DNA from: Sphingomonas sp. PP-CE-3A-406
GTDB taxonomy: Bacteria; Pseudomonadota; Alphaproteobacteria; Sphingomonadales; Sphingomonadaceae
Length of the DNA: 64,000 bases
Assembly: GCF_003688625.1 (NCBI RefSeq)
Contig: NZ_RCWY01000003.1
Location: forward strand, 62,001 to 126,000
Direction: 5' to 3'
Below, in pieces: positions 19,478-28,037 of this stretch. Under the pieces are notes generated by a model. It worked only from the letters and a program-made list of their open reading frames with translations. It ran no database searches and had not been told where the DNA came from. How positions within the stretch are numbered: the stretch's first letter is position 1; the number at the start of each line of letters is the position of its first letter. The translations under genes were made by a program, and so were the position numbers.

Positions 19478-21180
19478 GGCGCCACCGCCGTTCCAGCCAT
19501 CGGCCCCTTGTACAAAGTCCCGAAATAGTCGCCGGCATTCCACACCGGCCGCTGCGCGCCATCCGCGATCTCGCGCGCGATTCGGTAGTTCGCATCGACG
19601 AACCGCACGCCCTGATCCCACAGGATCGGCTGAGTCAGATCGTCCGACGGCTTGTGGTAATTGTTCGCCATGAAATACGCGACCGCCGCCTTGCCCGGCC
19701 CCTTCTGACCCGGCCACAGGAACACCGACGGAATGCCCTTCTGGACGAAGCGGAAGTGATCCGAGCGGACGAAGATGCCCTCCTCCGGCATCGGATCGGG
19801 CGACAGGCCGACGCCGATCGCCGCCACGGCCTTCTGCACGATCGGGCCGATGGTCGAGCGCTCGGCGCCGAACACCACCATGTCCTCGAACTTGTAGGTG
19901 AGGATCGGCATGTCGAGGTTCACGTCGGCGACGATCGAGGTCAGCGGCACGGTCGGGTGGTTGGTGAAGTAATCGCTGCCGACCAAGCCTTTCTCCTCGC
20001 CAGTGACCGCCAGGAACATGATGGTGCGCTTGGGCGCCTGCCCACTGGCCGTGAAGCGCTTGGCCTCCTCGATCAGGCTGGCGATGCCGATCGCGTTGTC
20101 GAGCGCACCGTTGTTGAGCGCATCGCCCTTAATTGGCTTGGTGATGCCGATGTGATCGAGATGCGCGGAGAGCACGACGACCTCCTTGCCGACCACCGGA
20201 TCGCTGCCCGGGATCATCCCGACGACGTTGCTGCTCGCGCCGGGCACGAAGCTCGTCTTCGTCGCGACCGTCAGCGTACCTACCAGCGGCACCGCCTTGA
20301 ACTTGGCGTTGTCACCTGCCGCCTGCTTGGCGATCCGGCTCCAAGACGTCTTCGCACCAGCGAACAGCTTGGCCGCACCGACCATGCTGACCGTCCCGAG
20401 CGACGGCGCGCCAGGTGCATCGACCTTGCCGGTACCGTCGAGGTTCGCCCATGTCATCCGCGGCGTCGCATAGGAGTCGGCCAGCTTGCCGAAGGTCCGC
20501 ACTTTTGCCGAGCGCGGGCTTTCCAGCGTGATCACGCCGACCGCGCCCTTGGCCTGTGCGATCGCCGCCTTGGTGCCGCCCGACCCGAAGAATGCACGCT
20601 CCTCGCCGCCGAACCGCGCGGGCGAGCCGCCGAAATAGGCGACGATCTTGCCGCGCACATCGACACCCTTGTAGTCGTCCTGGCCATATTGCGGCGCGTC
20701 GATGCCGTAGCCGACGAACACGACAGGCGCCGACACGCTGGTTTCCGCCTTCGCGCCGTTCGCGGCGGGCACGTAATCCTCACCGAACACGAGCGGCTGC
20801 GCGGCCATGCGACCCGTCCAGACGAAATCGCCCTTGCTCGCCGCCTTGTACGACACGAGCGGCACGGTCTGGAGATACCCGCCCTGATCGCCACCCGGCC
20901 GCAAACCCGCGGCATAAAACTGCGCGGCGACATATTGCGCGGCGATGTCGAACTCGGGGCTGCCGGCCTCGCGTCCCTTCATCGCATCCGACGCGAGAAA
21001 CAGCACATGCGCCTTCATCGCCGCCTGATCAGCCGGCAGCGGTGCGGCAAGCTTCGCGTTCAGCTCGGCAGTATTCGGAGAGGACACCGGAACCGTCGCG
21101 GGGGCAGCTTGGGGCGCAGTCTGTGCAAGGGCAGAGGTAGAAAGCGCGAGCACCGCGAGCGCGCCGATAGGACGATACAT
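19474..21180 (-). CDS. M28-family zinc metallopeptidase (secreted)
   Basis: A 568-residue exported aminopeptidase/carboxypeptidase of family M28. ATG 21180 gives a clear signal peptide (MYRPIGALAVLALSTSALAQ). A PA insert domain (about 100-260, with SAPVVFVGYGIDAPQYGQDDY) precedes the catalytic domain. That domain shows SAHLDHIG, NGALDNAIGIASLIEEAKRF, the TGEEKGLVGS metal/catalytic loop, and a late His in ANNYHKPSDD. The likely role is periplasmic or outer-face peptide trimming for nutrient use. It is first in a two-gene operon with the SDR gene. An open-frame extension to 21285 is rejected because it would put sequence before the signal peptide. Confidence 0.92.
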   Translation of the reverse strand: MYRPIGALAVLALSTSALAQTAPQAAPATVPVSSPNTAELNAKLAAPLPADQAAMKAHVLFLASDAMKGREAGSPEFDIAAQYVAAQFYAAGLRPGGDQGGYLQTVPLVSYKAASKGDFVWTGRMAAQPLVFGEDYVPAANGAKAETSVSAPVVFVGYGIDAPQYGQDDYKGVDVRGKIVAYFGGSPARFGGEERAFFGSGGTKAAIAQAKGAVGVITLESPRSAKVRTFGKLADSYATPRMTWANLDGTGKVDAPGAPSLGTVSMVGAAKLFAGAKTSWSRIAKQAAGDNAKFKAVPLVGTLTVATKTSFVPGASSNVVGMIPGSDPVVGKEVVVLSAHLDHIGITKPIKGDALNNGALDNAIGIASLIEEAKRFTASGQAPKRTIMFLAVTGEEKGLVGSDYFTNHPTVPLTSIVADVNLDMPILTYKFEDMVVFGAERSTIGPIVQKAVAAIGVGLSPDPMPEEGIFVRSDHFRFVQKGIPSVFLWPGQKGPGKAAVAYFMANNYHKPSDDLTQPILWDQGVRFVDANYRIAREIADGAQRPVWNAGDYFGTLYKGPMAGTAVAP

Positions 21181-21280
21181 CCGGAAATCCTTGCAAAGGG
21201 AACGTGTTGCAGCGGCGTAGCATCCACTGTCACCCGCGCAAGCTTTGGGCATGGAGCAAAGACCTTCTTCGCGGAGAAGT

Positions 21281-21386
21281 ACCACCCCGGCGGAGGCCGG
21301 GGCCCAGTTGGGAGACGGTGATGACGCAGGCTGCGTTCCGTTACTACAACCTCTCCAACTGGACCCCGGCCTTCGCCGGGGAGGTG
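21281..21386. repeat. Dyad repeat, family CCCCGG.GGCCGGGGCCCAGTTGG
   Basis: Inverted arms at 21281-21311 and 21355-21386, in the divergent gap between the M28 peptidase and pepN. The arms end in CAGTTGG/CCAACTGG where other copies have CAATTGG; the change is compensated on both arms. Confidence 0.85.
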
Positions 21387-21457
21387 CAAGTGATCGAACC
21401 GCACGGCCCCAAGCTTTGTCTGGCGGTAGGACGCCACGGCCCTATATTCGCAAACAT

Positions 21458-24046
21458 ATGCTCGATATCCAGAACAGTCTCGCCCACCCGCTCGTCATTC
21501 GCCGCGAGGACTATACCCCGCCCGAGTGGCTGGTCCCCGAGACGAAACTGGATTTCGACCTCGATCCGTCAACCACGCGTGTCACCGCTACCTTGTCGGT
21601 CACGCGCAACGGCGATCACAGCGCACCGCTCCGGCTCGACGGCGCGGGCCAGAAGCCGCTCTCGGTCACGGTCGATGGCGTCGCGATCAACGACTGGCGG
21701 ATCGACGGCGAGCAACTCGTCATCCCCCTCACCGGCGCCGCGCATGTCGTCGAGACTCAGGTCGAGATCGCCCCCGATCGCAACACGCAGTTGATGGGAC
21801 TCTACGCGTCGGGCGGAAACCTTTGCACGCAGTGCGAGGCCGAAGGCTTCCGCCGCATCACCTATTTCCCCGACCGCCCCGACGTGCTCAGCGTCTATTC
21901 GGTCCGGATGACCGCCGACAGGAAGCACTTCCCCGTGCTGCTCGCGAACGGCGATCCCGTCGCGCAGGGCGATCTCGACGACTGCCGCCACTGGGCGACC
22001 TGGCACGACCCGTTCCCCAAGCCCTCCTACCTGTTCGCGCTGGTCGCCGGCGATCTCGCGGTGAACCGCAGCAGCTTCACGACGATGTCGGGCCGCGAGG
22101 TGTCGCTCGGCATCTGGGTGCGCGAGGCCGACCTCCCCAAGACCGACCACGCACTCAAGGCACTCGAACTCGCGATGGCGTGGGACGAGACGACCTATGG
22201 TCGCGAATACGACCTCGACGTGTTCAACATCGTCGCGGTCGACGACTTCAACTTCGGCGCGATGGAGAACAAGGGGCTCAACATCTTCAACTCGCGCTAC
22301 ATCCTGGCCGACCCGGATACCGCGACCGACTATGATTACGACGCGATCGCCGCGGTCGTCGCGCACGAATATTTCCACAACTGGTCGGGCAACCGGATCA
22401 CCTGCCGCGACTGGTTCCAGCTGTCATTGAAGGAAGGCTTCACGGTCTACCGCGACCAGGGCTTCTCCGCCGACCAGGGTTCGCGCGCGGTCAAGCGGAT
22501 CGAGGACGTCCGCGGCCTGCGCGCGTCGCAATTCCCCGAGGATTCGGGCCCGCTCGCGCATCCCGTGCGGCCTGAATCCTACCAGGAGATCTCCAACTTC
22601 TACACCGCGACGATCTACAACAAGGGCGCCGAACTGATCCGGATGATGGCCGCGATCCTCGGCCCTGAGGGCTTCCGCGCCGGCACCGACCTGTATTTCG
22701 ACCGGTACGACGGCACGGCCGCGACCTGCGAGGATTTCGTGACCTCGATGGAGGAAGGCGGCAAGGTCGACCTTACCCAGTTCCGCCTCTGGTATTCGCA
22801 GGCGGGCACGCCGCGTGTCTCAGCGAGCCTGTCGCATGAGGGCGACCGCGCGACCTTGCGGCTCGCGCAACAGGTGCCCGCGACGCCCGGCCAGCCGGCG
22901 AAGTCGCCGATGGTGCTGCCGTTGCGGGTGAAGCTGTTCGGCGCGGACTCGGGTGCGGCTCTAACCGACGAACGCCTCGTCCTGTTCGACGACACGCTCG
23001 ACACGATCGAATTCGAAGGCCTCGCCGAGCGCCCGGTGCTATCGATCAACCGCGGCTTCTCCGCCCCGGTGGTGGTCGAAAGCGACCGCACCGCCGCCGA
23101 TCTCGCCTTCCTCAGCGCGCACGACGACGATCCGTTTGCGCGCTACGAGGCGATGCAGCAGTTGATGCTCGACACGCTGGTCGCCTCGGCGGGCGGGCGT
23201 GCGGATCACGGGGGCGTCATCGCCGCGGTCGCGAACACGCTCGCCGACACCGATCTCGATCTCGCCTTCGTCGCGGAGGCGGTGTTGCTGCCTTCGGAGA
23301 GCTTCATCGGCGACCAGATGGCCGTCGTCGATCCCGACGCGATCTTCCGTGCCCGCGAAGCGCTGCGCCGCGATCTCGGCACGCGGCTGGAGGCGCAATG
23401 GCGGCAGGCTTACGCGCGGGGTGAGGACCAGTCCTACGCCTATACGCCGGAGGGCAAGGGCCTGCGTCGCCTGCGAACCGTAGCACTCGGCTATATCGCG
23501 GCAAGCGGTGCGGCGGATGCGGCGGACCTCGCCTTCGCGCAGTTCGATTCGGCGGACAACATGACCGACCGGATGGGCGCTCTAACGACTCTGGTCAGCA
23601 GCGAGTCCGAGATCCGCACCACCGCGCTCGATATCTTCTACAGCCAATATTGCGACAATCCGCTGGTGCTCGACAAGTGGTTCCAGGCTCAAGCGCAGTC
23701 GTCGCGCAACGATACCGGCGCGATCGTGGCGGGGCTGGCCGAGCATGCCGACTTCACGCTGACCAACCCCAACCGCGCGCGATCGCTGATCGGTGCGTTC
23801 GGCGCGAACCAGCGGGCGTTCAATAATGCCGACGGGAATGGATACCGGTTCCTCGCGGACCAGTTGATCGCGCTCGACCGCCTGAACCCGCAGACCGCGG
23901 CGAAGCTCCTGCCGCCCCTCGGCCGCTGGCGCCGATTCGACGCGGCGCGCGCGGGGTTGATGCGCGCGGAACTGGAGCGGATCGTGCGGACGCCGGGGCT
24001 CTCGAAGGACCTGTTCGAGCAGGCGTCGAAGAGTCTAGAAGGGTAA
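21458..24046 (+). CDS. pepN: Aminopeptidase N (M1 family)
   Basis: A cytoplasmic zinc aminopeptidase that removes N-terminal residues from peptides. ATG 21458 gives an 862-residue protein, normal for the alphaproteobacterial PepN subfamily. GAMEN (267-271) binds the substrate N-terminus. HEYFHNW (303-309) and Glu326 in SLKEGFTV form the HExxH-x18-E zinc site. The remaining ~500 residues match the PepN Ig-like and helical C-terminal domains. The in-frame stretch upstream to 21245 runs through a dyad repeat and is not coding. Confidence 0.96.
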   Translation: MLDIQNSLAHPLVIRREDYTPPEWLVPETKLDFDLDPSTTRVTATLSVTRNGDHSAPLRLDGAGQKPLSVTVDGVAINDWRIDGEQLVIPLTGAAHVVETQVEIAPDRNTQLMGLYASGGNLCTQCEAEGFRRITYFPDRPDVLSVYSVRMTADRKHFPVLLANGDPVAQGDLDDCRHWATWHDPFPKPSYLFALVAGDLAVNRSSFTTMSGREVSLGIWVREADLPKTDHALKALELAMAWDETTYGREYDLDVFNIVAVDDFNFGAMENKGLNIFNSRYILADPDTATDYDYDAIAAVVAHEYFHNWSGNRITCRDWFQLSLKEGFTVYRDQGFSADQGSRAVKRIEDVRGLRASQFPEDSGPLAHPVRPESYQEISNFYTATIYNKGAELIRMMAAILGPEGFRAGTDLYFDRYDGTAATCEDFVTSMEEGGKVDLTQFRLWYSQAGTPRVSASLSHEGDRATLRLAQQVPATPGQPAKSPMVLPLRVKLFGADSGAALTDERLVLFDDTLDTIEFEGLAERPVLSINRGFSAPVVVESDRTAADLAFLSAHDDDPFARYEAMQQLMLDTLVASAGGRADHGGVIAAVANTLADTDLDLAFVAEAVLLPSESFIGDQMAVVDPDAIFRAREALRRDLGTRLEAQWRQAYARGEDQSYAYTPEGKGLRRLRTVALGYIAASGAADAADLAFAQFDSADNMTDRMGALTTLVSSESEIRTTALDIFYSQYCDNPLVLDKWFQAQAQSSRNDTGAIVAGLAEHADFTLTNPNRARSLIGAFGANQRAFNNADGNGYRFLADQLIALDRLNPQTAAKLLPPLGRWRRFDAARAGLMRAELERIVRTPGLSKDLFEQASKSLEG

Positions 24047-24080
24047 CGCTCCGGGGGAGATCGGAAAGGCACGTCCCTTT

Positions 24081-24153
24081 CCCGTTCGTGCTGAGCGAAG
24101 TCGAAGCACCTTCACTTGGGGCACACCCTTCGACTTCGCTCAGGGCGAACGGG
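24081..24153. repeat. Dyad repeat, CCGTTCGTGCTGAGCGAAG family
   Basis: Inverted arms CCCGTTCGTGCTGAGCGAAG (24081-) and CTTCGCTCAGGGCGAACGGG (-24153) around a short centre, between convergent pepN and tadA. It is a shorter relative of the element at 13443-13580 and could stop transcription from both sides. Confidence 0.85.
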
Positions 24154-24186
24154 AAGTGGGCGTGGGGCCGCGCGCGACCGGATGAC

Positions 24187-24636
24187 CTACCGGCGGCTCG
24201 CAAAGAACTCGCGCAAAATCCCCGCAGCCTCGGTCTCCGCAATTCCCGCATAAATCTCAGGCCGATGATGACACGTCGGCTGGCTGAAGAACCGCGGTCC
24301 ATGCTCCACCGCCCCGCCCTTCGCATCCGCCGCCCCATAATAGAGCCGCGAGATCCGGGCATGCGCGATCGCCCCGGCACACATCGCGCAAGGCTCCAGC
24401 GTCACCCAGAGATCGCATCCCTCAAGCCGGTCACTCCCCAACGCCAAAGCAGCCGCGCGAATCGCCTGGATCTCGGCATGCGCAGTCGGATCGCACAACG
24501 CCCGCGGCGCATTCGCCCCCGTCGCGATAATAACGCCGTCCTTAACGACAACGGCGCCGACCGGGACTTCCCCAGCCAGCGCCGCATCGCGTGCCGCGTC
24601 GAGCGCGCGGCGCATAGGGACGGGAACGGGGAACAT
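24187..24636 (-). CDS. tadA: tRNA-specific adenosine deaminase
   Basis: TadA converts adenosine 34 of tRNA-Arg(ACG) to inosine; it is essential in most bacteria. 149 residues, with zinc-site motif TAHAEIQ (His53, catalytic Glu55) and EPCAMCAG (Cys83, Cys86) of the CDA superfamily. Between and after them are the ALCDP loop and ISRLYYGAADAKGGAVEHG, typical of TadA rather than cytidine deaminase. The start could be ATG 24636 or the internal Met8 (MRRALDAARDAAL). It is convergent with pepN. Confidence 0.95.
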   Translation of the reverse strand: MFPVPVPMRRALDAARDAALAGEVPVGAVVVKDGVIIATGANAPRALCDPTAHAEIQAIRAAALALGSDRLEGCDLWVTLEPCAMCAGAIAHARISRLYYGAADAKGGAVEHGPRFFSQPTCHHRPEIYAGIAETEAAGILREFFASRR

Positions 24637-24675
24637 GGCCTCAGGCCCTGCCCCGCCGCCCGCCCCGCGTAAAGA

Positions 24676-24894
24676 TCAGTTCGGTGCCTGGCTGTTGGCC
24701 GGCTTCTCGACGTTGATCGTCGGCACCGCCACGGTCTTGTTCTCGGTGCCGAGCGTGACCTTGGCGACGTCGGCCTGGAACTTCGGTGCCTGGACGACGC
24801 CCTGGCGGGTCTGGTCGATGTTGATGATCCCGAAATACATCAGGCCGACCACGACCAGCACGACGATCGCGACGAGAGACAAGAGCGTACGCAT
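24676..24894 (-). CDS. Small single-pass membrane protein
   Basis: A 72-residue protein starting at ATG 24894 with AGGGGA about 7 bases upstream. Residues 3-20 (TLLSLVAIVVLVVVGLMY) form a TM helix or signal anchor. The rest is a short periplasmic segment with KVTLGTENKTVAVPTINVEK and a final PANSQAPN. I do not recognise a named family, though similar short proteins occur near tadA in sphingomonads. It is 39 bases upstream of tadA on the same strand, so cotranscription is likely. The role is unknown. Confidence 0.7.
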   Translation of the reverse strand: MRTLLSLVAIVVLVVVGLMYFGIINIDQTRQGVVQAPKFQADVAKVTLGTENKTVAVPTINVEKPANSQAPN

Positions 24895-25003
24895 GGGACA
24901 TCCCCTTTTATTGAACAGTTCGATAGCGTAACAACGTCGTCGATCGCCGTGGGTTGCACAATGCCCATTGCGGACAACCGCGGGCACGTTCGACGTGAAT
25001 CGG

Positions 25004-25032
25004 TTGACGAAAGCCGGCGTGCCAGCTATCCG
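25004..25032 (+). promoter_or_regulatory. Sigma-70-type promoter of rpmB
   Basis: TTGACG at 25004-25009 and TATCCG at 25027-25032 are separated by exactly 17 bases, a close match to the housekeeping consensus. The predicted transcription start is near 25039, leaving a leader of about 38 bases before rpmB. Confidence 0.6.
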
Positions 25033-25076
25033 CGCGCCTTTCCGGGGTTCCTCCCGACACTTGAATAGGTAATCAC

Positions 25077-25376
25077 ATGTCGCGCATCTGCGAACTGACC
25101 GGCAAGGGCCGGATGGTCGGGAACAACGTCTCCCACGCCAACAACAAGACCAAGCGCACGTTCCTGCCGAACCTGCAGAACGTCACGTTGCTCTCCGATT
25201 CGCTCGAGAAGGGCGTCAAGCTGCGCGTCTCGACGCATGGCCTGCGCACCGTCGAGCACAACGGCGGCCTCGACAACTGGCTGGTGAAGGTATCGGACGA
25301 CAAGCTGTCGCTTCGCGTTCGTCGCCTGAAGCGCGAAGTCGTCAAGAAGATCGCAGCATCGGCCGTCGCCGCCTAA
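25077..25376 (+). CDS. rpmB: 50S ribosomal protein L28
   Basis: 99 residues, normal for the alphaproteobacterial form. The start [20 protein letters not shown] is diagnostic, followed by [14 protein letters not shown] and a basic C-terminus [18 protein letters not shown]. It binds 23S rRNA in the large subunit. It is a single gene bracketed by a strong promoter and a strong hairpin, as expected for an abundant protein. rpmG is not adjacent. Confidence 0.98.
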   Translation: MSRICELTGKGRMVGNNVSHANNKTKRTFLPNLQNVTLLSDSLEKGVKLRVSTHGLRTVEHNGGLDNWLVKVSDDKLSLRVRRLKREVVKKIAASAVAA

Positions 25377-25402
25377 CAGCGACGTCGTAGTGCGATCACC
25401 GC

Positions 25403-25431
25403 GGCCCGCCCTGCACCTCGCAGGGCGGGCC
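25403..25431 (+). terminator. Strong hairpin after rpmB
   Basis: A perfect 11-bp stem, GGCCCGCCCTG paired with CAGGGCGGGCC, with a 7-base loop, 26 bases after the rpmB stop. The run of T that follows is weak (GTCGGCGTTT). It probably also ends the convergent phytase-like gene. Confidence 0.7.
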
Positions 25432-25447
25432 GTCGGCGTTTACGGGG

Positions 25448-26473
25448 TCAGCGATCCAGCCTGAACTTCAGCAGCAGCGTGCGCTGAAGAAACATCTGGT
25501 TGTCGTCCGACACGATCCACACGATCGTCGCGCCGTTCTCGATGGTCGTGTCGATCCCCTCGAAATTGTCGTGGATCAGCGGCGCGGCGATCGTCGCAAT
25601 TAGGCGCCCGCGTGCGCTTCGCCCCGCTGCCACATCCCGTGCGACGACTCGCGATATCCGGTTGGACCAGCGGAACGGCAACCTGAAGCCGCGATCGAGC
25701 ACCAGCAGATCGCCGTTCGGCAATGCGGTGACGTCAGACGGATCGTAGCGACCATAGGGTTCGTAGGCGAACCGTTGCGGCGGCCCGACCTGAGTCGGAT
25801 CCCCCGCGAAGATCAGCGCTTGGCGCGTGTGCAGCCGCTCGTCCTCCGACCGACTCCAGTCCGAGGGACGAGCATGCGCCACCTCGCTGATGACCACGAA
25901 CCGGCCATCCGGCATGCGGGCCATCGATTCCGCACCGCCATTGGCGGGCCATTTTCGCATCGCCTCAGGATTTACGCGGGACTCGTAGTGCGCGAACCCG
26001 GACGAATATCGCCAGATCGCGTTGCGGTATTCGAAGCCGACCCAGACCTGCCCCGTCCGCGGGTCGATCGCCATCGACTCGCTGTCACGGTCGCCCTTCT
26101 CCCAACCGATGCCGGGCCCGGCGGGCAGGTTTGCAAAGGCGATCGCATGCGGCCGCCAATCCTGCCCCATGTGGAACTGGACGATATTGCCGCCGTCGCT
26201 GAGCAGCGTGAATCGGTCGTCCGTGCCAGAATGCGCAACATCGAGCGACGAGAAGCCGCCGAACGCCGGATCGCGGCTGTCGAGGGCCACGCCGCCGAGA
26301 TACGTCAGCCCGCCAACGCGCACATGCCGCGGGTCGGTACGATCGAGCATGGCTCGGGTCGCCGTCAATTGCGCGCTCTTGCCAAGGAGGTCGAGCCGCG
26401 CTTCGCCTGACCAGGTCGGGACGATCGTGTAGACGCTCACGCATACGAACAGGACAGTGATCAGGCGCCGCAT
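25448..26473 (-). CDS. Exported esterase-like phytase-family protein
   Basis: A 341-residue protein with an N-terminal hydrophobic segment (LITVLFVCVSVYTIVPTW, signal peptide or anchor) and a beta-propeller of the esterase-like activity of phytase family. Motifs: GGLTYLGGVALDSRDPAFGG, FSSLDV, RFTLLSDGG, EKGDRDSESMAIDPRTG, NGGAESMARMPDGRFVVISE, ALPNGDLLVLDRGF and HDNFEGIDTTIENGATIVWI. The acidic loops (DRDSES, DNFEGID) fit calcium-dependent phosphate-ester chemistry. The true substrate is unknown. It is convergent with rpmB and divergent from the glycine-zipper gene. Confidence 0.88.
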   Translation of the reverse strand: MRRLITVLFVCVSVYTIVPTWSGEARLDLLGKSAQLTATRAMLDRTDPRHVRVGGLTYLGGVALDSRDPAFGGFSSLDVAHSGTDDRFTLLSDGGNIVQFHMGQDWRPHAIAFANLPAGPGIGWEKGDRDSESMAIDPRTGQVWVGFEYRNAIWRYSSGFAHYESRVNPEAMRKWPANGGAESMARMPDGRFVVISEVAHARPSDWSRSEDERLHTRQALIFAGDPTQVGPPQRFAYEPYGRYDPSDVTALPNGDLLVLDRGFRLPFRWSNRISRVVARDVAAGRSARGRLIATIAAPLIHDNFEGIDTTIENGATIVWIVSDDNQMFLQRTLLLKFRLDR

Positions 26474-26628
26474 CGCGTCCTAATAGGGCGTCCGGCGATC
26501 CGCGGAAGCATGAACAGCGGATAACGGAGGCATTCAGGCTTAGCTCAATGCGAATCACCCATAAGCGTCTCATCGAGGATGGAAGCACGGCCCCCGCCGC
26601 CGCCGAAATCCCCAACGGGAGACGCACG

Positions 26629-27024
26629 ATGTTCAAGACTTTTACACTCGCTGCCAGTGCCCTCGCATTGGGTGCGACCGCCCTCGTTCCCGCCGCCGCC
26701 GATGCGCAGCGCTGGGGCGAACGCTACGAGCGGGGCTACGATGGGTATCAGGACGGCTATCGCGGATACGATCGTGGTTACGACCGGAGCGACTATCGCG
26801 AGTACCGCGGCAACGACCGCCGCTACAACTACAACGCGCGCAGCCGTCGCGGTTGCGACAACACCGGCGGCACGATCATCGGCGCACTCGCCGGCGGCCT
26901 GCTCGGCCACACCATCGCCGGTCGCGGTGACCGGACGATCGGGACTCTGCTCGGCGCAGCCGGCGGTGGCTTGGCCGGCAACGCGATCGATAAGTCGGAT
27001 AACCCCGGGTATTGCCGGCGGTAA
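26629..27024 (+). CDS. Glycine-zipper 2TM / 17 kDa surface-antigen family protein
   Basis: A 131-residue exported protein. ATG 26629 (GGGAGA 7 bases upstream) gives signal peptide MFKTFTLAASALALGATA. After cleavage comes a Tyr/Arg/Gly/Asp-rich low-complexity region (about 27-70, repeats of GYDRGYD type). A glycine-zipper hairpin follows: GGTIIGALAGGLLGHTIAG and GTLLGAAGGGLAGNAID. Two cysteines (RRGCDN and GYCRR) flank it and could form a disulfide. Zipper proteins of this type insert in or lie against the outer membrane. No lipobox is visible. A structured 3-prime element and a terminator follow. Confidence 0.88.
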   Translation: MFKTFTLAASALALGATALVPAAADAQRWGERYERGYDGYQDGYRGYDRGYDRSDYREYRGNDRRYNYNARSRRGCDNTGGTIIGALAGGLLGHTIAGRGDRTIGTLLGAAGGGLAGNAIDKSDNPGYCRR

Positions 27025-27120
27025 GCCCGGCAGCGCCCGGGCCGGTGCGAGCGAAAGCGAGCAATCGCCGGCACGGACGGCGGGCAGGCGCTTAGCCTGA
27101 CCCGACCGACGACGGCTTTG
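27025..27120 (+). other. Structured 3-prime element, copy 1
   Basis: Directly after the stop of the glycine-zipper gene. It shares GCGAGC.AAGCGA and CCGGCACGGNCGGCGGG with 38867-38980. A hairpin at 27081-27104 pairs CGGGcAGGC with GCCTgaCCCG, and the second copy keeps the fold with changed bases. It could be a 3-prime UTR or a small-RNA module; the function is unknown. Confidence 0.4.
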
Positions 27121-27184
27121 CCGACGTCCCGCTCGTTCGAGCCACACCAGTTTCCCAGTTCCCTCGCGTAGCGTATCGAGGGCG

Positions 27185-27225
27185 AGGGCCGGCTTCCCGT
27201 ACGGGAGCCGGCCCTTTGTTCTTCT
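27185..27225 (+). terminator. Rho-independent terminator
   Basis: The 15-base arm AGGGCCGGCTTCCCG (27185-27199) pairs with CGGGAGCCGGCCCT (27202-27215), with one bulged base. It is followed by TTTGTTCTTCT. It would end the transcript of the glycine-zipper gene and the structured element. Confidence 0.8.
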
Positions 27226-27267
27226 GAATCCGGCACCATAGATGGTGACAGCGCCGTCTCACCTACT

Positions 27268-27352
27268 CCGTCATCCTGACGAAAGTCAGGACCCAGAGCC
27301 ACGACCTACGGTGGTCAGTTACCCTGGGTCCTGACTTTCGTCAGGATGACGG
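27268..27352. repeat. Dyad repeat, GTCATCCTGACGAAAGTCAGGA family
   Basis: Inverted arms at 27268-27296 and 27324-27352. Each has a CCTGAC..GTCAGG hairpin and ends in CCCAG/CTGGG, around a 27-base centre. Relatives are at 56902, 57978 and 60136. Confidence 0.88.
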
Positions 27353-27386
27353 TAGTGCGTGGATCAGATGACGGTGGTGGGCTCGA

Positions 27387-27902
27387 TCAGGCGATCCGCT
27401 CAGGCACTTCCGCCGCATCCTCGGCAATCGCCGCCGCCGGTGCCACCGCCTCCCAGGGAAACACGAACCAGTCCTTCGTCACCGTCCGGTCGATCGTCCG
27501 CGCGCAATACTCGATCCGCTCGGCCGAACTGACGTTGTCGATCAGCATTGCAAACCGCACCGCACCCTCGACCGCCCCCGCCGTAACAAGCGCCCCGCGC
27601 AAATGCGTGATCGTCCGCCCCGAATCGTTGATGTCGTCGAGGAACAGCAGCCGCTCGCCGTCCCGCGTCCGCTTGGCGAGCTTGACCAGCGGTTCGTCGG
27701 CAAAGTCCTTCACCTGGCTCGAATAGTCGACCGACAGCGTCGGCAAGCCGATCGCGTGACTGAGGAACACCGCCGGCACGAGGCCCCCGCGGCCGATGCC
27801 GATGATAAAATCGGGCTTCCAAGTATCCTCGGTCAGCTTGGCGGCTAGGATGTGGATCGCGGCGACGAACTCGTGCTGCGGGATCGGGGTGAAGATTGGC
27901 AT
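27387..27902 (-). CDS. Phosphoribosyltransferase (type I PRTase fold)
   Basis: A 171-residue protein. ATG 27902 (MPIFTPIPQHEFVAAIHIL) is chosen, since the open frame above it runs through a dyad repeat. DFIIGIGRGGLVPAVFLSHAIG is the first PRTase loop, and LLFLDDINDSGRTITHLRGAL is the 13-residue PRPP motif. It resembles xanthine-guanine or hypoxanthine PRTases that salvage purine bases, but the hood region is short and the base specificity cannot be read. The C-terminus is an Ala/Glu-rich tail. It lies downstream of the PLP-enzyme gene on the same strand, with a repeat between. Confidence 0.85.
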   Translation of the reverse strand: MPIFTPIPQHEFVAAIHILAAKLTEDTWKPDFIIGIGRGGLVPAVFLSHAIGLPTLSVDYSSQVKDFADEPLVKLAKRTRDGERLLFLDDINDSGRTITHLRGALVTAGAVEGAVRFAMLIDNVSSAERIEYCARTIDRTVTKDWFVFPWEAVAPAAAIAEDAAEVPERIA

Positions 27903-27932
27903 CGGCAGGACGCTAGCCAGTGTACATCGAAA

Positions 27933-28026
27933 CGTCACCCCGGACTTGTTCCGGGGTCCACCGTGCCGCGAACTATTCTCGATCGATGTGCGGCACGGTG
28001 GATGCCGGAACAAGCCCGGCATGACG
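27933..28026. repeat. Dyad repeat, CACCCCGGACTTGTTCCGGGGT family
   Basis: Inverted arms (27933-27969, 27990-28026) contain ACTTGTTCCGGGGTCCACCG and CGGTGGATGCCGGAACAAGC, around a 20-base centre. It is the only copy of this family seen here. It separates the phosphoribosyltransferase gene from the PLP-enzyme gene. Confidence 0.85.
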
Positions 28027-28037
28027 GAGGGTTGGGC

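Noticed and set aside
19478-19717. N-terminal extension of the SDR protein
   Set aside because: It lies inside the M28 coding region on the same strand and precedes the dinucleotide-binding start.
21245-21457. N-terminal extension of PepN
   Set aside because: It reads through a dyad repeat; the family start is at 21458.
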